The notes below the pieces were generated by a model that had not been told where the DNA came from, did no database searches, and was given only the letters and a program-made list of their open reading frames with translations. The position numbers were made by a program, and so were the translations under genes. This document shows, piece by piece, positions 5,906 to 9,946 of a DNA stretch of 9,946 bases; position 1 is the first letter of the stretch, and every line of letters starts with the position of its first letter. This DNA comes from Bifidobacteriaceae bacterium (lineage in GTDB: Bacteria > Actinomycetota > Actinomycetes > Actinomycetales > WQXJ01). The stretch spans positions 1-9,946 of the forward strand of contig JAISBQ010000309.1 of assembly GCA_031266115.1 (NCBI GenBank), given 5' to 3'.

Positions 5906-7606
5906 ATGCCATACTTGAAATACCGTTCTGCCCTGATCTGCGGGCTTTCCGTGATCGTCCTGACGCTGGGCACTTCCGCCGTGCCGAGTTTGGCGCAAAG
6001 CACGCCAGAATCGGCACGGGTGTTAGGCTCAGATGTACTGGCCGAATCGACCCAAGACGCCGAGGCCGCGCCCACCTTTGGCGTGAGCATCGTCGACGCG
6101 ACGGATGATTTCCGGACCGCGGCCGTCGACCTCCTCGGGGACCGTTTCGTTGAGTTCTGGCTCACGCCAACCCAGGATCACTTTGTCGTCGGAGTCCTGG
6201 ACCTTCAGGCCTCCGAGGTCGCATACCTCGAGTCCACCCTGCGCAAGGTGGCCGCAGCCGAAGTCGTCGACCGCGAGGTCTCGCGCCAGGAACTCGACAC
6301 GCTTGCTGCTGACGTGCTGGAGACGGTCGAGCAAGAGGCGGAGATCACGTCGTTTGGAGTCTTTTATGACAAGGGCATCATCGAAGTCAAGGTGAAGCCC
6401 TCCGATTTCCAAGCGGCCAAGGCCAGCGCCAACTCACTGGAGACAGCGGCGAATGTCATTGTCGGCAATGCTGCGCGGGCTGCGACACTCCAACTCAACA
6501 CGACGGTCGCGACAGAACCCCGTGTCGCCGTGGTCGCTCAGACGGAGCAGCCTGAAGTGCAGGAGTCTCACTACTCGGCTCCGTTCAAAGGCGGCAAGCG
6601 CCTCCTAAAGCACGTTTCTGGGAATTGGGTAGAGAATTGCACTGCGGGATTTCTCCTGCAAGGGGGGACTGATCCGCAGAACGCGTATGGCCTGACGGCT
6701 GGGCACTGCGGGCCAAACGGGCAACAGATGGCGATTGGGAACAACAGCGGCACCACTTCACTGATACTCGGAGGGCTGGTAAACAATACGATTTGGCAAA
6801 AGACGACTTCGGTACACGCGGATGCGGCGGTATTCCCAGTCCCGAATGGGAACTCTCTGACGCCTTCAATTTACGTGAACAGCAACCTGTCTCGCACTGT
6901 GGTCGCCAAAGCCGAAGCCGCGGCCCCGTATACGCGAGTTTGCATCAGTGGCTCAAAGACCACCAATGAGATGTGCGGCAACATTACGAGAACGAACTGG
7001 GACACGACCTTTGCGGCTGCCGCGAATGGCGACCAAATGAGCCACGTGGTGCATCACACGTATCATGTGGTGTGGGACAACGGAAATACGACTCAAGGCG
7101 GAGACAGTGGAGCGCCGGTCTACGCTGTCAACCCTGATGGAACGGCCATTGCCGTTGGGATCCATACTGGTTCAGCTCCGGCGACTGCTTCAGATCCCGC
7201 TTATAGCGTCTTCAGCTCAATGTGGTGGTCACTGGACCTCACCGGAACCAAGATTCGTACGGCTGATCGCGTTCCGGTAGGAAACGTCGAAGGTGTTAAT
7301 GGAACCAGCGGAAAGGTCGTGGTCTCAGGCTGGATCATCGACCCTGACCTGGTAAGGACTGCCGCAAGCGTGCATGTGTACTTGGGCGGACCCGCGGGAA
7401 TCGGAGACGGATACTCGGTCACCGCCGATGGCTTTCGCTCGGATGTAGCGTCCGCGTACCCGAATACCGGATCCAACCATGGATTTGCGGCGTCGCTGAC
7501 GACATCAAGACGTGGGGCGGTTCCCGTGTACATCTACGGCATGAATCTCGGGGAAGGGGAACCAGGGAACCCGCTGATGTATTCTGGTACAGTGTATGTA
7601 AGCTGA
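5906..7606 (+). CDS. Secreted S1-family (chymotrypsin-like) serine protease with C-terminal GW-type domain
   Basis: A 566-residue preproprotein. A Sec signal peptide spans residues 1-30, with a likely cut at SLA|Q. A pro-region (about 31-220), rich in Glu/Asp/Ala, resembles the inhibitory, folding-assisting propeptides of streptogrisin and alpha-lytic proteases. The catalytic domain (about 225-455) has the full triad: His267 in LTAGHC, Asp306 in HADAAVF and Ser401 in QGGDSGAPVY. Likely disulfides are Cys245-Cys268 and Cys346-Cys357. The C-terminal domain (about 457-566) has VVVSGWIIDPD, a YLGGPAG strand, FRSDVASAYP and SNHGFAASL, a pattern found in repeated beta domains of secreted actinobacterial proteins and probably used for binding or anchoring. 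GAAAGG at 5891-5896 lies 9 bases before ATG 5906. The gene is AT-richer in places than its housekeeping neighbours and has no operon partner. The substrate is unknown. Confidence 0.92.
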   Translation: MPYLKYRSALICGLSVIVLTLGTSAVPSLAQSTPESARVLGSDVLAESTQDAEAAPTFGVSIVDATDDFRTAAVDLLGDRFVEFWLTPTQDHFVVGVLDLQASEVAYLESTLRKVAAAEVVDREVSRQELDTLAADVLETVEQEAEITSFGVFYDKGIIEVKVKPSDFQAAKASANSLETAANVIVGNAARAATLQLNTTVATEPRVAVVAQTEQPEVQESHYSAPFKGGKRLLKHVSGNWVENCTAGFLLQGGTDPQNAYGLTAGHCGPNGQQMAIGNNSGTTSLILGGLVNNTIWQKTTSVHADAAVFPVPNGNSLTPSIYVNSNLSRTVVAKAEAAAPYTRVCISGSKTTNEMCGNITRTNWDTTFAAAANGDQMSHVVHHTYHVVWDNGNTTQGGDSGAPVYAVNPDGTAIAVGIHTGSAPATASDPAYSVFSSMWWSLDLTGTKIRTADRVPVGNVEGVNGTSGKVVVSGWIIDPDLVRTAASVHVYLGGPAGIGDGYSVTADGFRSDVASAYPNTGSNHGFAASLTTSRRGAVPVYIYGMNLGEGEPGNPLMYSGTVYVS

Positions 7607-7658
7607 TAGTTGGTGCTCGCGTGACGCTTGCCTTTGTGGCGGGCTCGCGGTGGAGTGA

Positions 7659-7708
7659 GTGGTGACTGTCTGCGGTGAGCGCTTGCGCTCACCGCAGACA
7701 GTCACCAC
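7659..7708. repeat. Perfect 24-bp-arm palindrome between protease and Ig-like genes
   Basis: The arms 7659-7682 and 7685-7708 are perfectly complementary over 24 bp and separated by TT. The left arm begins GTGGTGACTGTC and ends GGTGAGCGC. As RNA it would form a very stable hairpin with a small GCTTGC-type loop. It lies 53 bases after the protease stop and 66 bases before the next start, so it may terminate transcription or stabilise a 3' end, although it has no U-tract. As DNA it could form a cruciform or bind a dimeric protein. Perfect arms of this length with no mismatch suggest recent origin or active maintenance. Confidence 0.9.
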
Positions 7709-7773
7709 GTGGCGATGGTACGTTGTACCGGGGCGAGTTGATCAAGAGTGGACTCAATGCAAGGGAGGGCGTG

Positions 7774-8505
7774 ATGACGGGCCTAGCCAAAGGACGGAGA
7801 TTGTTGGGACTGTGGACGGTTCTAGTAGTGTTGCTTGTAGATTTCGGAGCGGTTGGAGGCGGTGCGGCGACCGCCGTCGGGGCGGAGGTGCTGCCTTGTA
7901 CGGACGAAAGCAAGCCCATGGTCGCGGTGGATGGAAGGCCGGCTGGCACCACAGTTGAGCCAGGCGCGACCCTGAGGGGTGCAGCGGTAGGAGACTATGC
8001 CGCAGATGGGCTGTTGAGGGTGGACTATATCGCGTGGTTGAGGGATGGAAAGCCGACGCCGGGTTCCATTACGGGGGGAGGCTCTAGCTCGATGCGAGTT
8101 AAGGGAAGCGACCTGGGGTCGACTCTTGTCCAGGTCGTAACCATGTCGTATCGCGAGCCGTCAGGGTGCCCGGCCACGTTAGCCGCGACGCAAACGTGGC
8201 GTGTGCTCGCGAAGTCCGAGGTGGCAGCAAGGCTGTCTAAGGGATCGGTGACGGCTGGCGGTGACGCCATGCTCAAAGTCAAAGTGGCAGCCAAGGGCGT
8301 GGACCGTCCGACTGGAAAGGTCAGGGTCTCACTCGACAGCGCGAAGTCTAAGACCGTGTGGCTGAACCCTGAAGATCGGGGCACGGTCGATGTGAAGCTA
8401 CGGGCGTTGTCGCGTGGCACTCACACAGTGGCGGTGAGCTTCACAGATACAACTGGGAAGATTCAAGATGGGGTTTCACGAGCCGTCAAGGTGAGGGTCA
8501 AATAG
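7774..8505 (+). CDS. Small secreted protein with two predicted Ig-like domains
   Basis: A 243-residue protein begins at ATG 7774, preceded by a strong AAGGGAGGG (7761-7769). GTG 7771 is a weaker alternative. Residues 1 to about 36 form a signal peptide with a basic start (KGRRLLG), a hydrophobic core (LWTVLVVLLVDF) and AVGA before the likely cut. The first domain (about 37-145) has an early cysteine in LPC, a WLRDGKP strand and a late cysteine in SGC, as in small Ig-like beta sandwiches. The second domain (about 150-243) shows PTGKVRVSLD, a GTVDVKLRAL strand and GTHTVAVSFTD, typical of bacterial Ig-like repeats of the Big_3 type. No sortase motif, enzyme motif or transmembrane anchor is seen, so it is probably released or bound non-covalently to the wall. 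It lies after the protease on the same strand but behind the palindrome, with its own ribosome binding site. Confidence 0.8.
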   Translation: MTGLAKGRRLLGLWTVLVVLLVDFGAVGGGAATAVGAEVLPCTDESKPMVAVDGRPAGTTVEPGATLRGAAVGDYAADGLLRVDYIAWLRDGKPTPGSITGGGSSSMRVKGSDLGSTLVQVVTMSYREPSGCPATLAATQTWRVLAKSEVAARLSKGSVTAGGDAMLKVKVAAKGVDRPTGKVRVSLDSAKSKTVWLNPEDRGTVDVKLRALSRGTHTVAVSFTDTTGKIQDGVSRAVKVRVK

Positions 8506-8768
8506 AGATCAGGGGTCCGGGGATCGGGCTGTGCTCGGGATATTGGTCATGAGAGTTGGTGTGTTTTCGATGTAGCTGTTGGGTCTCCGGGATCCTGACG
8601 AAGTTTCTTGATGACGTGAGAAGGGCTGCGTGTGGGAGCATGGTTGGGGATGCGCGGCCGGTAGTCGCCGGGGTCAGGCCTTGGTGCCTGTTGGGAGGCA
8701 TTGAACCCGAAAGCAGGGACCTGTCAACGAGGGTTCGTGGGGACTGTGCACTGTCGCTTCGAGCACGC
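8506..8768. other. Intergenic region with no recognised gene
   Basis: The stretch between the Ig-like gene stop and the transposase-like remnant holds no frame with recognisable protein features. It could include the non-coding left end of the presumed insertion element, but no end motif can be placed. Confidence 0.4.
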
Positions 8769-8907
8769 ATGTCAGAGTCTGGTGTTTACGCCTCGACCGG
8801 ATTGTCGGTGATACTACTCAACCCGAGGTTGAGCGCGTCAGATCCTGTGCCGGAAGACGAACGTGGCGGACTACGCGAGGCTGACCGTAGTGAGGGCCTT
8901 GGTGGGG
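8769..8907 (+). pseudogene. IS110-family transposase remnant, frameshifted
   Basis: Two adjacent frames together resemble the central part of the DEDD catalytic domain of IS110-family transposases. In one frame (8769-8831) MSESGVYASTGLSVILLNPR parallels the family pattern 'MEATGVYW...LVLxNAR', which holds the catalytic glutamate. After a +1 shift near 8830, the next frame (8833-8907) reads ARQILCRKTNVADYARL, parallel to 'ARxIKxxPGRKTDVADAxWLA', which holds the later catalytic aspartates. The expected D of KTD is N here. The N-terminus with the first aspartate and the whole C-terminal half with the catalytic serine are absent. A stop (TGA 8830-8832) lies in the second frame. The piece is therefore a dead fragment if the match is right. 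The identification rests on motif memory and should be held loosely. Downstream the second frame stays open into hom. Confidence 0.5.
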
Positions 8908-9057
8908 AGACACCGCGAGTTGGCGGCGTGCCGGTTCGGCCGTCAGCGCAGGGGCCTCGAAGTTCGTGCACCTGAGCGCGGGGATGTGGGAGCCTATGGG
9001 GTGGTCCGGCGAGCGCCCCGGCCTGCTGGTCCGTCCACTCCCACCCGCGTCCATCTC

Positions 9058-9063
9058 AAGGAG
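9058..9063 (+). promoter_or_regulatory. Ribosome binding site that fixes the hom start
   Basis: AAGGAG stands 6 bases before GTG 9070. The frame is open far upstream, back to the TGA at 8830, so this Shine-Dalgarno sequence and the onset of family-like sequence decide the start. Confidence 0.8.
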
Positions 9064-9069
9064 ACTCCC

Positions 9070-9946
9070 GTGTCATGGTCTGACCTTCCCACCCTTCGTG
9101 TCGCCCTTCTCGGATTCGGCGTGGTCGGCTCCGAGGTGGGCCGGCTCATCATGACCCACGGCGAGGACCTGGCGGCACGAGCCGGCGCCAACCTTGAGCT
9201 TGCGGGTGTCGCCGTGCGCAGCCTGGACGAACCTCAGGTCCAGGCGCTCCAGCCCCCCAACCCCACCACCGATGCCGCAGGCCTCATCGCGCGCGCCGAC
9301 ATTGTCATCGAACTCATGGGGGGGATCGAACCGGCCCGGACGTTCATCCTGGAGGCGATCAAGCGCGGCGCCAGCGTGGTCACCGCTAACAAGGCGCTCC
9401 TCGCCGCTCACGGCCCCACCTTGTACGAGGCGGCGGCCGGGGCCGGCGTCGACCTGTTCTACGAGGCGGCGGTGGGCGGGGCCATCCCCATTGTCCGCGG
9501 TGTGCGAGTCTCGCTCGCCGGCGACAAAGTCATGCGCATTCTCGGGATCGTCAACGGCACCACCAACTATGTCCTCGACCAGATGACCCGCGAACACCTG
9601 GGATTCGACGAGGCCGTCGCCCAGGCCCAGCGCCTCGGATACGCGGAGGCCGATCCCACGGCGGATATCGAGGGGTTCGACGCCGCCTCCCAGGCCGCCA
9701 TTCTCGCCTCCCTCGCCTTCCATACCCGCGTCAGCATCGACGAGGTACACCGGGAGGGCATCACCGCCATCACGCAGGCGGACGTGGAGGCCGCCGCCGC
9801 GAACGGGTACGTCATCAAGTTGTTGGCCATCGTGGAGCGCCTCGTGGACGATGCCGGCACGGACCTCGGCGTGGTGGCACGCGTTCACCCGGCGCTGGTT
9901 CCGGTGGACCATCCGCTCGGATCGGTCCACGGGGCCTTCAACGCGG
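9070..9946 (+). CDS. hom: Homoserine dehydrogenase (3' partial)
   Basis: The first 292 codons are present; the gene runs off the window. The enzyme reduces L-aspartate-4-semialdehyde to L-homoserine with NAD(P)H, the branch towards threonine and methionine. The Rossmann motif is LLGFGVVGSEV (residues 13-23), followed by ELMGGIEPAR (81-90) and VTANKALLA with Lys108. The catalytic region shows YEAAVGGAIPIVRG (131-144), GIVNGTTNYVLDQM (159-172) and LGYAEADPTADIEGFDAASQ (189-208), all typical of the family. Full-length actinobacterial enzymes have about 430 residues and usually end in an ACT domain for threonine feedback; that part lies outside the window. The start is GTG 9070, supported by the AAGGAG before it. 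In related genomes hom commonly follows lysA and precedes the other threonine genes; here accessory genes separate it from lysA. Confidence 0.96.
   Translation, partial: MSWSDLPTLRVALLGFGVVGSEVGRLIMTHGEDLAARAGANLELAGVAVRSLDEPQVQALQPPNPTTDAAGLIARADIVIELMGGIEPARTFILEAIKRGASVVTANKALLAAHGPTLYEAAAGAGVDLFYEAAVGGAIPIVRGVRVSLAGDKVMRILGIVNGTTNYVLDQMTREHLGFDEAVAQAQRLGYAEADPTADIEGFDAASQAAILASLAFHTRVSIDEVHREGITAITQADVEAAAANGYVIKLLAIVERLVDDAGTDLGVVARVHPALVPVDHPLGSVHGAFNA

Noticed and set aside
5495..5998. Minus-strand frame with FCSNC and CDHHGH that looked like a small zinc-binding protein
   Set aside because: It overlaps the protease signal-peptide region, has no ribosome binding site, and the spacing of Cys and His does not match a zinc domain I know. 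Chance is more likely.
8556..8975. Single 139-codon gene covering the region upstream of hom
   Set aside because: The transposase-like motifs switch frame inside it, and the rest has no protein-like pattern. A decayed element explains it better.
8970..9069. Threonine-type attenuator leader before hom
   Set aside because: No short leader peptide rich in Thr/Ile codons and no paired terminator and antiterminator stems were seen.

Overview
The window is high-GC DNA from the Actinomycetota. The evidence is the codon use, the GTG starts, the order tRNA-Arg / argS / lysA / hom (a housekeeping order found in many actinobacteria) and a first gene that resembles cysteine-containing lipoproteins common in that phylum. 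I cannot fix the genus. Actinomycetaceae or relatives are plausible, but that is inference.

Layout. Positions 1-83 hold the last 26 codons of an unidentified gene. Its stop overlaps the start of a predicted lipoprotein gene (80-1183). A non-coding stretch follows (1184-1785) with a mirror-symmetric set of four 24-bp repeats (1412-1577). Next is a minus-strand tRNA-Arg(CCG) gene (1786-1861) with two hairpins just beyond its 3' end. Between the tRNA and argS lies an exact 36-bp direct duplication. argS (2093-3757) and lysA (3757-5175) overlap by one base and form a translationally coupled pair. hom, cut by the window end, starts at 9070.

Between lysA and hom lie about 3.9 kb that look like accessory DNA. 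In order they hold an inverted repeat after lysA; a minus-strand reading frame resembling the N-terminal half of a Phd/YefM-type antitoxin (5262-5507); a secreted chymotrypsin-like (S1) serine protease with a C-terminal 'SGW..DPD' domain (5906-7606); a perfect 24-bp-arm palindrome (7659-7708); a small secreted Ig-like protein (7774-8505); and a frameshifted remnant resembling an IS110-family transposase (about 8769-8907) just upstream of hom. The protease gene has AT-richer stretches than argS (52% GC at 6781-6840 against 72% at 2281-2340, counted by hand).

How the genes relate: ArgRS charges tRNA-Arg, including the CCG isoacceptor encoded next to it. LysA makes lysine from meso-diaminopimelate. 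Hom makes homoserine from aspartate semialdehyde, so lysA and hom belong to the two arms of the aspartate amino-acid family. The protease and Ig-like protein are exported and have no evident link to amino-acid synthesis. The insertion remnant and the antitoxin-like fragment suggest that the lysA-hom junction has been an insertion site. I see no clear new defence or catalytic system. The least explained signals are the four-repeat array and the perfect palindrome.
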